DNA from: an uncultured Eubacteriales bacterium
GTDB taxonomy: Bacteria > Bacillota > Clostridia > Christensenellales > Aristaeellaceae
Assembly: GCA_900315315.1 (NCBI GenBank)
Contig: OMYT01000010.1
Location: forward strand, 25,673-89,672
Length of the DNA: 64,000 bases
Direction: 5' to 3'
Each line of letters begins with the position of its first letter. The stretch's first letter is position 1. This document shows positions 36,843 through 46,308 of this stretch, in pieces. The notes beneath the pieces are model-generated. The model did no database searches and was not told where the DNA came from. It saw only the letters and a program-made list of their open reading frames with translations. The position numbers and the translations under genes were made by a program.

Positions 36843-37997
36843 TCAGTCCTCCTTCAGCGCGCCCGCCCGGGCCAGCTCTTCTTCCGCGGATTTCACGACC
36901 AGCTTCTGGCGATACTTCGACAGGAACCGGTCCGCCGCGAAGAACAGGAAAATGACCCCCTGGATGATATTGATCAGCTGCGCCGGGACCCTGGCATAGG
37001 TAGCCATCAGATCGCACCCCTTGGACAGGTAGGCCATAAAGAATGCCGCCAGGGGAACCATGTACGGATTGTTTCCCGCCAGGATCGCGATGGTGATACC
37101 GGTCCACCCGTACCCCGGAAGCGCGTTCCAGGAAAAGGTTTCGTAGCGCCCGAGCATCTCGATGCCGCCGCCCGCGCCGGCAAGGAAGCCGCCGATCAGC
37201 TGGGAAAGCACGATGGTTTTCCCGACATTCATGCCGGAATAACGGGCGAATTCCTGATTGATTCCGATCATCCGGATCGAATAACCCCAGCGGGAGCGAT
37301 ACATAAACAACCCGCACAGCAGAACCGCAATGAGTGCAAGCGGGAAGCCCCATGTGAGCTTGGCGCCGATGAAGAGCGGATCGTTCACCATGGCCGGGAT
37401 GTTGGCGCTTTCCAGAAAACGATGGGACTGGATCTGGCCCTTGCTCTTGTCCGCCAGGAAGGAATTCATCAGGAATTTGATGACATACATGATGATGTAA
37501 TTCAGCATCAGGGAACAGACCATCTCGCTCACGTTCAGCTTTGCTTTCAGCAAAGCCGGAATGAGCATGACAACGGAGACAGCCGTTCCGCAGAGCAGCA
37601 CAGCCACCAGAGGATGGATACCTGCCGGCAGCGGCAGGTAGATCGCCACCATGGCCGCGACAAAGGCGCCCAGCATGATGCCGCCTTCGGCGCCCAGGTT
37701 GAACTGGTTGGCGGAGAACATCACACAAACCGAAAGGCCGGTAAAGATGATGGGGATCATGGCGGCAAAGATATCCAGCAGCCGCTTTGCCTCAAAGCTG
37801 AGGCCGGCATTTTTGCTGAAGCGGAAAATCGGCCCGAGAAGCAGTTGCTTGAGGGCTTCCCCGGTGGCCTGCAGCTTATCCATGAAGGTCTTGCCTTCCG
37901 CACTGATGAAAATCAGTACGGTGGCAACCAGAAGCGCGATCAGGATCGCTACCAGGCTCCGGATGACGGTAAATCGAAGCTGTCTTTTCCTAGTCAT
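36843..37997 (-). CDS. nucleoside ABC transporter permease (first)
   Basis: This 384-residue permease of the NupP type has an N-terminal cytosolic helix, about nine membrane helices and a charged tail. FSANQFNLGAEGGIMLG is the typical family signature, and GINQEFARYSGMNV the coupling loop. It overlaps the ATPase gene by 8 nt and lies 3 nt before the second permease. Confidence 0.92.
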   Translation of the reverse strand: MTRKRQLRFTVIRSLVAILIALLVATVLIFISAEGKTFMDKLQATGEALKQLLLGPIFRFSKNAGLSFEAKRLLDIFAAMIPIIFTGLSVCVMFSANQFNLGAEGGIMLGAFVAAMVAIYLPLPAGIHPLVAVLLCGTAVSVVMLIPALLKAKLNVSEMVCSLMLNYIIMYVIKFLMNSFLADKSKGQIQSHRFLESANIPAMVNDPLFIGAKLTWGFPLALIAVLLCGLFMYRSRWGYSIRMIGINQEFARYSGMNVGKTIVLSQLIGGFLAGAGGGIEMLGRYETFSWNALPGYGWTGITIAILAGNNPYMVPLAAFFMAYLSKGCDLMATYARVPAQLINIIQGVIFLFFAADRFLSKYRQKLVVKSAEEELARAGALKED

Positions 37998-39570
37998 GGC
38001 AAACCCTCCCGATTTCTTCCGCGCTCTGCTGCTTCAGGCCGAGCATGTATTCACCCATGATATCATCCGTCAGGTCGGAGGTGTCCTCAAAATACGCGGC
38101 AATCTGCCCGCCGTGCATGACGATCAGACTGTCGGACAGCTCCATGACCTCGTTGAGGTCCGCGGAAACCAGCAACACCGCGACGCCCGACCGGGAAAGT
38201 TCCACCAGCTTCTTCCGGATGAACTCGGTAGCGCCCACGTCGATTCCCCGGGTGGGCTGGTCCGCGAGGATCAGGACGGGGCTGCTGGAAAACTCCCGGG
38301 CGACAACCACCTTCTGGATATTTCCCCCGGAAAGCATGCCGATATGCTGGCTGCGGGATTTGCAGAGCACCGCGTATTCCCGGATGAGCCTGTCCGCCTC
38401 CTCATGGATCGCTTTCATATTGAAGAGCGGCCCCCGGTTGAACTTCTTTTTGCTCGCGCGGTCGGAGATCACGTTTTCCTCAATGGACGCGCCGGCAGCA
38501 ATCCCGTTGAGCATCCTGTCCTCCGGGACAAGGGATATGCCGAGCGCGCGGATCTTCTCCTGCGGGCAGCCGAGGATGCTGACGCCGTTGACCGTCGCTT
38601 CCCCCGCATCCGGGGTGTTGAAACTGAAGAGCATATCGATCAGCTCCTTCTGACCGTTTCCCTCCACGCCGGCGATGCCGAGGATTTCTCCCTCCCGGAC
38701 ATCGAAGGATATTTTATCCAGCATCTTCTTGTTCCAGTCGTTCACATATTCCAGGTTCCGTACGCGCAGGACGGGCCTGCCCGGAACCGCCTTGCCCTTC
38801 TGCACCTCCAGTACCACGTCGCGGCCGACCATCAGGCGGGAGATTTCCTCCTTGGACACGTCACAGGTGTTGTAAACGCCCATGCTGCGGCCGCCGCGCA
38901 AAATGGTCAGCCGGTCGGTGATTTCCATGATCTCATTCAGCTTATGGGAGATGAAGACGATCGTATACCCCTGTGCTTTCAGGTGCTTCAGCTCGACGAA
39001 GAGCTCCGCGGTTTCCTGGGAGGTCAGCACCGCCGTGGGTTCATCCATGATCAGGATCTTTGCGCCGCGGACCAACGCCTTCAGGATTTCCACCTTCTGC
39101 TTCATGCCGACGGGAATATCCATCACTTTTGCTTCCGGTTCCACAAAGAGGTTGAACCGTTCGGAGTATTCCTTCGTAAGCTCGATTGCCTTCGCCCGGT
39201 CGATGAACATGCCCGATTTCTGCGGAACCATTCCGAGCACCATGTTTTCCGCCACGGAAAGGCTCGGGACCAGCATAAAATGCTGATGGACCATGCCGAT
39301 CCCATGGGCGATGGCCACGGAAGGGGAGGTCAGCTTCAGCGTTTCCCCGTTCACAACAATTGTTCCGCTTGTCGGCTGCTCGAGCCCGAAGAGCATTTTC
39401 ATCAGGGTGCTCTTTCCGGCACCGTTTTCTCCCATGAGGGCATGGATTTCACCCTTTCGAAGGTCAAAATCCACTTCCCGGTTTGCTGCGGCGCCGTTCG
39501 AATACACCTTAGTGATCTTTTTCATCCGAACAACATACTCTTCTGCCGCGAGTTTTTTTTCATCCGGCAT
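37990..39570 (-). CDS. nucleoside ABC transporter ATPase (two ABC domains)
   Basis: The 526-residue protein carries two ABC domains as in NupO and sugar-type ATPases. The N-terminal domain has GENGAGKSTLMKML and the C-terminal one GVEGNGQKELIDML with LSGGNIQKVV. The first signature reads VGMKQKVEI in place of a strict LSGGQ, as often seen in this family. It powers import by the two downstream permeases. The ATPase gene is separated from the binding-protein gene by 105 nt that hold a REP-like palindrome. Confidence 0.93.
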   Translation of the reverse strand: MPDEKKLAAEEYVVRMKKITKVYSNGAAANREVDFDLRKGEIHALMGENGAGKSTLMKMLFGLEQPTSGTIVVNGETLKLTSPSVAIAHGIGMVHQHFMLVPSLSVAENMVLGMVPQKSGMFIDRAKAIELTKEYSERFNLFVEPEAKVMDIPVGMKQKVEILKALVRGAKILIMDEPTAVLTSQETAELFVELKHLKAQGYTIVFISHKLNEIMEITDRLTILRGGRSMGVYNTCDVSKEEISRLMVGRDVVLEVQKGKAVPGRPVLRVRNLEYVNDWNKKMLDKISFDVREGEILGIAGVEGNGQKELIDMLFSFNTPDAGEATVNGVSILGCPQEKIRALGISLVPEDRMLNGIAAGASIEENVISDRASKKKFNRGPLFNMKAIHEEADRLIREYAVLCKSRSQHIGMLSGGNIQKVVVAREFSSSPVLILADQPTRGIDVGATEFIRKKLVELSRSGVAVLLVSADLNEVMELSDSLIVMHGGQIAAYFEDTSDLTDDIMGEYMLGLKQQSAEEIGRVCHD

Positions 39571-39590
39571 GCCTGACTCCTCCCGCGAGG

Positions 39591-39658
39591 CAGGGGACGG
39601 TTCCCGGCCTCATCATGATGGCGAAAAGGAGACAGAGAACCGTCCCCTGTCTCCTTTG
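39591..39658. repeat. REP-like palindrome pair, GGAGACAG family, copy 3
   Basis: AGGGGACGGTTC (39591) and GAACCGTCCCCT (39638) are perfect inverted repeats. The right arm is itself embedded in GGAGACAG...CTGTCTCC. Between the binding-protein and ATPase genes it could stabilise or attenuate the message. Confidence 0.7.
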
Positions 39659-39675
39659 AGCTGAACTCCGGCGTG

Positions 39676-40773
39676 TTACGGACGGACAGCTTCACGAATG
39701 GCAACCACGTCAGTCGCGTTCGGGCCGATGGCTGTTTCGACAACCACCTTGCCGGACAGCACGTCTTCCTGGGCCGCGGTGACAGCCGCCTTGGTCGCAT
39801 CGGAAGCATACTTGCTGTAATTCTTGTCTGTAACGATGCCGACGCCGCCTTCCTCGATGCCGAGGCAGACTTCCGTGCCCCAGTATTCCTTGCCGGCATC
39901 CAGTTCATCAAACACCCAGACGATGGAGTTGCCGATGTTCTTCAGGCCGGAGGTCAGGGTTAGGGCCGCCAGGTCGGAACTGAGGGTCAGCTCCTGATCG
40001 GAGTCAACGCCGATGAACCAGGCCTTGCCTGTTTCCAGTGCAGCTTCCGCCGCGCCGTTGCCCGCGTTGCCGGCGACGCCCCAGACGATGTCGCACTTGT
40101 TGTCATTGATCATGGACAGGCCGTACTCCTTGGCGATGGCGGTGTCCACATAGTCATTGGTATAGCGGGTGTCGATCTTAATATCCGGATTGACGGACTG
40201 CGCACCCTTGATGAAACCCAGGAGGAAGTCGTTGATTACCGGGGAGTCAACGCCGCCGACAAAGCCGACGACCGGTTCCGGATTGATCTTGTCCAGGGAA
40301 GTGTCAACGGTGGTGCAGGCTGCGAAGACGCCGATCAGGTAACCCATATCGTTCTGCCTGTAGGTCAGGTTCAGCACATTGCTGTTATCGCCGACATAGG
40401 TGTTGTCATCAAAGATGATGTATTTCTGATCCGGATACGCGGTGGCGACTTCCTTCAGATAGTCAGGCATCTGATAGGTTCCGCAGATAATGATATCGTA
40501 ATCACCGGACGCGGAGACATCATACAGCGTGGCCAGCCAGCGGGGCTTGTCTTCATCCGTGCCACCCATCTCGATCGTTTCGCAGTTGATGCGGCCGGCT
40601 TTCACCAGCTCGACAATGCCGGAATGCGCAGAGTCGAAGAAGGACTTGTCGCCCAGGTTGCCGTTCACCAGGTAGGCAACGTTATAAACCTTTTTCTCCT
40701 CGGCGACGGCGGACACTGCCGCCACTGCAAAAACCATGGACAGAACCAGAATAAACGCCAACAGTTTTTTCAT
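39676..40773 (-). CDS. BMP-family nucleoside-binding protein
   Basis: This 365-residue solute-binding protein of the BMP/Med/NupN family should capture nucleosides outside the membrane. It has a signal peptide ending VSAVAEE, then YLVNGNLGDKSFFDSAHSG, FVGGVDSPVINDFLLGF and GVDSDQE, the latter part of the ligand pocket. The usual lipobox cysteine is missing, so it is cut by signal peptidase I and not anchored by lipid. CGGAGGG lies ahead of the ATG. It is the first gene of the operon, with a consensus promoter. Confidence 0.92.
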   Translation of the reverse strand: MKKLLAFILVLSMVFAVAAVSAVAEEKKVYNVAYLVNGNLGDKSFFDSAHSGIVELVKAGRINCETIEMGGTDEDKPRWLATLYDVSASGDYDIIICGTYQMPDYLKEVATAYPDQKYIIFDDNTYVGDNSNVLNLTYRQNDMGYLIGVFAACTTVDTSLDKINPEPVVGFVGGVDSPVINDFLLGFIKGAQSVNPDIKIDTRYTNDYVDTAIAKEYGLSMINDNKCDIVWGVAGNAGNGAAEAALETGKAWFIGVDSDQELTLSSDLAALTLTSGLKNIGNSIVWVFDELDAGKEYWGTEVCLGIEEGGVGIVTDKNYSKYASDATKAAVTAAQEDVLSGKVVVETAIGPNATDVVAIREAVRP

Positions 40774-40821
40774 TTGAATCCCTCCGGTATTTTATTTTGA
40801 GGAAACGCCCTCTGACGATAT

Positions 40822-40850
40822 ATTTTACTATGGTTTTCATTCAATGTCAA
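40822..40850 (-). promoter_or_regulatory. promoter of the nucleoside uptake operon
   Basis: On the minus strand TTGACA and TAAAAT are 17 bp apart, about 50 nt before the binding-protein start. Confidence 0.8.
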
Positions 40851-40904
40851 CAAAACGGCAGGATATTGAGAAAGCACGCCAACCCTGTTCCGTGAACGAA
40901 ACAC

Positions 40905-40928
40905 GGATCAGCCAAAGACGGCTGATCC
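40905..40928 (-). terminator. terminator-like hairpin after the rfbD-type gene
   Basis: GGATCAGCC and GGCTGATCC form a perfect 9-bp stem with a 6-nt loop. The following GTGTTTCGTT is a poor T-run. Confidence 0.45.
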
Positions 40929-40986
40929 GGCAAAGAGGCATCTTACAGCGTTTCAGGTGCTGAAAGGGGAATACGTGTTTTGGGAA

Positions 40987-41844
40987 TTACGGATTTATCT
41001 CATCTCTGATTTCATCGAGGTAGCGGGTGAGAGCGTCCTCGACGGAAGGCATGGGCTTAATGCCGGCTTCGGCGAGGCGGGACCCGTCCAGGCGGGAATT
41101 CAGGGGACGTTTGGCCGGCGTGGGATATTCGGCGGAGGAGACGGGCAGCACCCGGCAGGGGAGGCCGGCTTTCTCCATAATCATGGCGGCAAAGTCGAAC
41201 CAGGACATGAAGCCCTCGTTGCGGACATGATAGATGCCGTACTTCTCGGTGGGCAGCAGATCACAGATCACGCGGGCAAGATCCTGCGTATAGGTGGGGG
41301 AGCCGATCTGGTCGTTCACCACGCGGATTTCCTTTTTCTCCCGGCCCAGTCTCAGCATGGTGCGGACGAAATTGCGGCCGTTCTTTCCGAAGACCCAGCT
41401 GGTGCGCAGAATGAAGAAACGGGTCATCAGGGAGCGGACGGCGTCCTCGCCCTGGACCTTGCTCATGCCGTAAACATTCTGGGGACCGTAGGGATCGTCC
41501 ACCTTGTACGGCTGATCGCCTGTGCCGGGGAAAACGTAGTCGGTTGAGATGAAGACCATCTTTGCCCCGACGCTGAGCGCGGCCCGGACCATGTTCAGGG
41601 TTCCCATGCCGTTGACATTGGCGCAGATTTCCGGTTCGGACTCCGCTTTATCCACGTTGGTATAGGCGGCACAGTGAACGACGGCGTCCGGCCGATAGTC
41701 AAGGACATAGTTTTTGACAGCCTGCGCGTCGGTGAGGCTGAAGTCCTGGATATCGACGCCGCGGCATTCGACGCCGCGGGCTTCCAGCTGGTGAACCGTG
41801 TCCCAGCCGAGCTGGCCTGCATAACCTGTGACAAGAACTTTCAT
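40987..41844 (-). CDS. dTDP-4-dehydrorhamnose reductase family protein
   Basis: This 285-residue short-chain dehydrogenase of the RfbD type reduces dTDP-4-keto-rhamnose to dTDP-rhamnose for cell-surface sugars. It has the NAD(P) loop VTGYAGQLG, CAAYTNVDKAESE, the catalytic FISTDYVFPG with YGMSKVQGE (YxxxK), and NDQIGSPTYTQDLAR. No other rhamnose-pathway gene is near, so a related substrate is possible. A structured element lies upstream between it and lysC. Confidence 0.88.
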   Translation of the reverse strand: MKVLVTGYAGQLGWDTVHQLEARGVECRGVDIQDFSLTDAQAVKNYVLDYRPDAVVHCAAYTNVDKAESEPEICANVNGMGTLNMVRAALSVGAKMVFISTDYVFPGTGDQPYKVDDPYGPQNVYGMSKVQGEDAVRSLMTRFFILRTSWVFGKNGRNFVRTMLRLGREKKEIRVVNDQIGSPTYTQDLARVICDLLPTEKYGIYHVRNEGFMSWFDFAAMIMEKAGLPCRVLPVSSAEYPTPAKRPLNSRLDGSRLAEAGIKPMPSVEDALTRYLDEIRDEINP

Positions 41845-41857
41845 AAAATTTCTTTAC

Positions 41858-41893
41858 GTGGGGGCTTTCCGATCGCCCCCACACCCCTTCGGT
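41858..41893 (+). repeat. intergenic GGGGGC-TTTCCG element, copy 7 (short form, opposite to flanking genes)
   Basis: GTGGGGGCTTTCCGATCG is followed by CCCCCACACCCCTTCGG. Both neighbours (lysC and the rfbD-like gene) are on the minus strand, so this copy is antisense to their transcript. Confidence 0.8.
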
Positions 41894-41924
41894 CACAATT
41901 TGCTTGAATGAATATATCCTTCAC

Positions 41925-43247
41925 TTACTCGACGAACTCGTGATAGATCGCGTGGATGGTGGATTCAAAGTCGCTGTCGTTGACACCGACGATGATGCTC
42001 AGCTCGCTGGAGCCCTGATCGATCATCCGCACGTTGATCCGGGCACGGCTCATGGCTTTGAACAGACGGGCGGCGGTACCGCAGTTATGCACCATGCCGC
42101 GGCCGACGGTCGCGATAATGGACATATTATCGCTCACGGAAACGCTGCCGCTGTTCTCCACAAGGGCTTCAATCTCCCGGAGAATTTCCACCCGGTGAGG
42201 CTCGAACGCCTCGCTCTGGACTACGACGCACATACTGTCGATCCCGGTGGGCATATGTTCGAAGGAGACGCCGTAGTTTTCCAGCACCTGGAGCACCTTG
42301 CGGCCGAAACCGACCTCGCTGTTCATCATGTTCTTTTCCACGGAGATCACGCTGTATCCCTTGTGGCCGGCGATGCCGGTGATGGTGGGAACGGAGATCT
42401 CGTTCGGCGCGTTCTTGCTGATCATGGTGCCGGGATGATAAGGCTTGTTGGTATTGCGGATATTGGTGGGGATGCCGGCCCTGTGGACCGGGAACATCGC
42501 ATCCTCATGAAGCACGGAAGCGCCCATATGGCTCAGCTCCCGCAGTTCTTTATAGGTGATGGAGGAAATCTCGGCCGGGCTGTCAATCACCCGCGGATCC
42601 GCCATCAGGAAACCGGAAACATCGGTCCAGTTTTCATACACGTCGGCATTGACCGCGCGGGCGACCAGGGCGCCGGTAATATCACTGCCGCCGCGGGAGA
42701 AAGTGCAGACTTCGCCGTTTTCCTTTGCCCCGTAGAACCCGGGTACGACGGCAGGTTTCCCGTCACTGAGGACGGCGGAGAGCTTTTCCTGAGTTTTTTC
42801 ATCATTCAGCGTGCCGTCGTCATGAAAAACGATCCCGTCGGCCGCGTCCACAAAACGCCAGCCCAGATAGTCCGCCATGAGCAGCGCGCAGAGGTATTCC
42901 CCGCGGCTGGCGCACCAGTCCCGGCCTTTGCCGGAAGCGATCCCCTGTTCCACCTCATCCAGATGGGCGGCGATGTCGACTTTCAGATGCAGGCCCTGGG
43001 CAATGGACAGATAACGGTCCCGGATCTTGATAAATTCATCCCGAAAGGACTTTCCTTCCGAAGCAAGAGCGTGACAGAGATAGAGCAGATCGGTCACCTT
43101 ATCGTCTTCCGAAAAACGCTTTCCGGGAGCGCTGGGGACCAGATAACGACGGGTGGGCTCCAGCTCCAGGATGCTCCGGACCTTCCGGAACTGCTCATCA
43201 TTGGCCAGCGAGCTGCCGCCGAACTTGGTTACGATACATTCAAGCAC
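41925..43247 (-). CDS. lysC: aspartate kinase
   Basis: Aspartate kinase starts the lysine, threonine and methionine pathways by phosphorylating aspartate. The 440-residue protein has KFGGSSLAN, the catalytic FSRGGSDITGALVA and two C-terminal ACT domains (about 305-440) that normally bind inhibitory amino acids. The start is GTG with GGAGGG upstream. The 97-nt leader after comF is too short for a full lysine riboswitch, and I saw none. Confidence 0.95.
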   Translation of the reverse strand: MLECIVTKFGGSSLANDEQFRKVRSILELEPTRRYLVPSAPGKRFSEDDKVTDLLYLCHALASEGKSFRDEFIKIRDRYLSIAQGLHLKVDIAAHLDEVEQGIASGKGRDWCASRGEYLCALLMADYLGWRFVDAADGIVFHDDGTLNDEKTQEKLSAVLSDGKPAVVPGFYGAKENGEVCTFSRGGSDITGALVARAVNADVYENWTDVSGFLMADPRVIDSPAEISSITYKELRELSHMGASVLHEDAMFPVHRAGIPTNIRNTNKPYHPGTMISKNAPNEISVPTITGIAGHKGYSVISVEKNMMNSEVGFGRKVLQVLENYGVSFEHMPTGIDSMCVVVQSEAFEPHRVEILREIEALVENSGSVSVSDNMSIIATVGRGMVHNCGTAARLFKAMSRARINVRMIDQGSSELSIIVGVNDSDFESTIHAIYHEFVE

Positions 43248-43344
43248 AGGTTTCCCTCCAACACAGCTTTCCGTAAGCCGGCCGACACCGGCCGCACATC
43301 ACAGACTAAAAGCTATTTTACCGCCTGAAGGGCTTGTGTGTCAA

Positions 43345-44052
43345 TCATTTTCCATCATGCGCGCGGGTTACGGTGATTGCGGTGACCTGCTGCGCGCCGC
43401 CGTCCCGCAGCGCTTCGGCACATCGGGCCAGAGTGGTGCCTGTCGTACGCACGTCATCTACCAGCAAAACGGGGAAAGATATTTCTTCCAGCGGTTCAAA
43501 AACCCCTTTCAGGTTAGCCTTCCGACCGGTACCGGAAAGCGAAACCTGGCTTTTCGCGTGATCGTCGCGACGCGCGAGGAGCTGACGGCAGGGCAGGGAG
43601 AGCTGCCGGGCAACGGCTTCCGCCAGCAGCCGGCCGTGATCGATTGCCCGGCTGCGGCAGCGGGATTCCGGCATGGTCACCCAGGTCACCACGGTATCCG
43701 GTGAAAAGGCAATTGTTTCCGGCAGCGGCAGGACCAGGGATGCCAGCGCTTCCGCAGCTCGGGCTTCTGCGCCGTATTTCAGCCTGTGTACAAGGGTGCG
43801 GTGAATACCCGCGTGCGGCCGCAGACCCCAGGCGATGACACCGGGGGCAGGTTCAGCCTGATCCCAGGAAAAGACATAGCCCTGCGCCTGAAGATCCTCA
43901 CGGCAGGCTGGACAGAGGACCTCCCCGTCGGTAATCCTGCCGCAGGCGCAGCACAGCGCGGTTTCGGGCCAGACGGCATCCCGGACCCAGGAAGCCAGCG
44001 CGTGTTCTGCCGGTCCGAACTTTCCGAAGAGCCAGGATTCAAAGGTGCTCAT
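43345..44052 (-). CDS. comFC: ComF-family phosphoribosyltransferase-like protein
   Basis: This 235-residue protein has a zinc finger (CCACGR, then CPAC) and a C-terminal PRTase-type loop VLLVDDVRTTGTTL, the standard ComFC build. ComF proteins take part in DNA uptake in competent bacteria, although no other competence gene is nearby. Its ATG overlaps the recD2 stop by 4 nt, so the pair is cotranslated. Confidence 0.9.
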   Translation of the reverse strand: MSTFESWLFGKFGPAEHALASWVRDAVWPETALCCACGRITDGEVLCPACREDLQAQGYVFSWDQAEPAPGVIAWGLRPHAGIHRTLVHRLKYGAEARAAEALASLVLPLPETIAFSPDTVVTWVTMPESRCRSRAIDHGRLLAEAVARQLSLPCRQLLARRDDHAKSQVSLSGTGRKANLKGVFEPLEEISFPVLLVDDVRTTGTTLARCAEALRDGGAQQVTAITVTRAHDGK

Positions 44053-46280
44053 CGGACCAGCTCCCGTGTTTCGATCAGACGCTGTGAAAGCGTGGTATAG
44101 CGGCGGACAACATGATCATTCGCAACCATACGGCGGATGACTTCCTCTGTGCCGACGAGAACCACGAGATTCTTTGCGCGGGTGAGGGCGGTGTAGAGCA
44201 GGTTCCGGGTCAGCAGCATCGGCGAACCGCCGGTCACAGGCATCACGATGACCGGAAACTCACTGCCCTGGGCTTTATGAACACTCAGGCAGTAAGCCTG
44301 TTCCAGATATTCCAGGTCGCCTGACTCATAGACGACCTCTTTTTCTTCGTCAAAAAGAACCGTAAGGGAATGGCTTTCCGGATCCACGGCGGTGACAAAA
44401 CCGACGTCACCGTTAAAGATTCCTGCTCCTTCTTCCCCTGTGAAGCCGAGTTTGCGCCAGGATATTTTATAATCATTCCGTGTCTGGATGACCTTGTCGC
44501 CGAGACGGAAGATACTTTCTCCCCAGGTCAGCTGAGGCTTGTCCGGCGCCGGAGGATTGAGCGCTTCCTGCAGGAGCAGGTTGAGGCTGTTGACACCGCA
44601 CTCGCCTTTACGGGCAGGCGCCAGCACCTGGATATTGCGCACGGAAAGGGCAGCAAACTGATCCTCCGGATAGCCGAGATAAGCGGGAAGGCGCCGCGTG
44701 ACGAGCGCCGCGATGCTTGAGGCTGCATCAACAGCGGAGGGCTTGCGCTCGAAGAAGAAGTCGGTTCCTTTTTCGTTCAGGACCGGCATCTGACCGGAAT
44801 TGATCAGATGGGCGTTCAGAACGATCCGGCTTTGCCCGGACTGGCGGTAGATCTCTGTGAGACGAATGGAGGGGACTTCGCCGCTTTCCAGGATATCGCC
44901 GAGGACGTTGCCCGCACCGACGCTGGGCAGCTGATCTGCATCGCCGACCAGGATCAGGCGGGTGCCCGGCTCGATGGCCCGGAGCAGGGCGCGCATGAGC
45001 GGAAGATCAATCATGGAGGTTTCATCAGCGATCACACAGTCTGCCTCAATGGGATTGTCCTCATTTCGGGAGAAAACACCCTCATCTCCGCCGTATTCGA
45101 GCAGGCGGTGAATCGTACGGGCCTCAGTCCCGGTTGCCTCGGTCATCCGTTTGGCGGCACGGCCGGTCGGCGCGCACAGAACGGTCTGATTATCGGGAGA
45201 GAGAAGCTCCAGGATGCAGTTAATGATTGTGGTTTTGCCGGTGCCCGGACCGCCGGTGATGACAAAGACCCCGTTTTCCAAAGCACCGCGGATTGCCTGC
45301 CGCTGGGTCTGGGAGAAGGTGATGCCGTGTACCTTTTCAAAGGCTGAAATTGCCCGGAGCGCGCCGGCAAATTTGTCCGGCCGGATGGCGGTCATCAGTT
45401 CCCGGAGGCGCAGGGCCACCTCCTGCTCCGCCCGCCAGTAGAAAGGCAGGTAAATCCGGCGGCTTTCCGTTCCGTCATCCATCTCACCTTTCAGGGCACC
45501 GGAAACCAGCAGGGCACGAAGCGCCTGCTGACACAAATCAGGCGAAACCTGCAGCATGGAGGCGGTGGATGCGCACAGTTCCTTCTCCGGCAGATATACA
45601 TGACCGGAGGCGGAAGCTGCGTCACGCAGGATGTATTTCATGGCGCAGCGGATCCGGCTGTCACTTTCCGGCGGGATGCCGAGGGAAAGACCGATGCGGT
45701 CCGCCGTTTTGAAGCCGACACCCTCCAGATCGTCGCAGAGGCGATAGGGATCTTCACGGACAATCTCCGGAGTTCGATCCCCATAGAATTTGCTGATTTT
45801 GACCGCGAGCGCCGGGGAGATCCCGTAGGACTGGAGAAACACGATGGCCCGGCGGGCGCTCTGCTGCTCCAGAAAACTCTCGGCAATCATGGCGGCACGT
45901 TTTTTGCCGATGCCTTTCACTTCGGTCAGGCGTTCAGGATGTTCGGAAAGGATGGTAAGGGTTTCTTCCCCGAAAGCTTCGACAATAAGGGTTGCGGTGG
46001 AAGGGCCGACCCCATGGATCAGCCCGCTGCCGAGGTACCGCTCGATCCCGAGAAGGGTGGTGGGAACCTTCAGCTCACAGGCGCGGCAGCTGAACTGACG
46101 CCCGTAGGTCCGGTGCTCAATCCATTCACCGGAGAAGACAGCTTGCTCCCCGGAAGAAAGCTCCGGCAGGGAACCGACAACCGTCAGTTCGCTGCGGCCG
46201 GAGCGAACGGTCACAACGGACCAGCCGTTTTCCGGATTTCGGAAAACGGTACCGAGGATCGTTGCTTCAAGCTGCTCCAT
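44049..46280 (-). CDS. recD2: ATP-dependent RecD2-like DNA helicase
   Basis: RecD2 is a 5'-3' helicase in bacteria without RecBC. The 743-residue protein has the typical N-terminal extension with helix-hairpin-helix segments (VKGIGKKRAAMIAESF), a Walker A ITGGPGTGKTTIINCIL near 345, DETSMIDLPL, and a C-terminal motif with SVHKAQGSEFPVI. I start at ATG 46280 (MEQLEATILG) behind GGAGGG; the open frame extends 189 nt further into the divergent promoter region. It leads a recD2-comF operon. Confidence 0.94.
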   Translation of the reverse strand: MEQLEATILGTVFRNPENGWSVVTVRSGRSELTVVGSLPELSSGEQAVFSGEWIEHRTYGRQFSCRACELKVPTTLLGIERYLGSGLIHGVGPSTATLIVEAFGEETLTILSEHPERLTEVKGIGKKRAAMIAESFLEQQSARRAIVFLQSYGISPALAVKISKFYGDRTPEIVREDPYRLCDDLEGVGFKTADRIGLSLGIPPESDSRIRCAMKYILRDAASASGHVYLPEKELCASTASMLQVSPDLCQQALRALLVSGALKGEMDDGTESRRIYLPFYWRAEQEVALRLRELMTAIRPDKFAGALRAISAFEKVHGITFSQTQRQAIRGALENGVFVITGGPGTGKTTIINCILELLSPDNQTVLCAPTGRAAKRMTEATGTEARTIHRLLEYGGDEGVFSRNEDNPIEADCVIADETSMIDLPLMRALLRAIEPGTRLILVGDADQLPSVGAGNVLGDILESGEVPSIRLTEIYRQSGQSRIVLNAHLINSGQMPVLNEKGTDFFFERKPSAVDAASSIAALVTRRLPAYLGYPEDQFAALSVRNIQVLAPARKGECGVNSLNLLLQEALNPPAPDKPQLTWGESIFRLGDKVIQTRNDYKISWRKLGFTGEEGAGIFNGDVGFVTAVDPESHSLTVLFDEEKEVVYESGDLEYLEQAYCLSVHKAQGSEFPVIVMPVTGGSPMLLTRNLLYTALTRAKNLVVLVGTEEVIRRMVANDHVVRRYTTLSQRLIETRELVR

Positions 46281-46308
46281 GTTCCCTCCGATGGCTGATG
46301 AATGCCTT

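Noticed and set aside
36363-39576. Long plus-strand frames (565 and 641 codons) across the transporter genes
   Set aside because: They are antisense to two clear permeases and an ABC ATPase; their residues show the biased composition of shadow frames.
43266-43300. Possible thirteenth copy of the GGGGGC element (GCTTTCCG followed by a GGCCG hairpin)
   Set aside because: Only eight bases match, and the G run and CTTCGG tail are missing.
41904-43328. A 474-codon plus-strand frame opposite lysC
   Set aside because: It fully overlaps aspartate kinase, whose catalytic and ACT motifs are clear.
43248-43344. Lysine riboswitch upstream of lysC
   Set aside because: The gap is only 97 nt and contains neither the conserved L-box core nor a suitable terminator pair.
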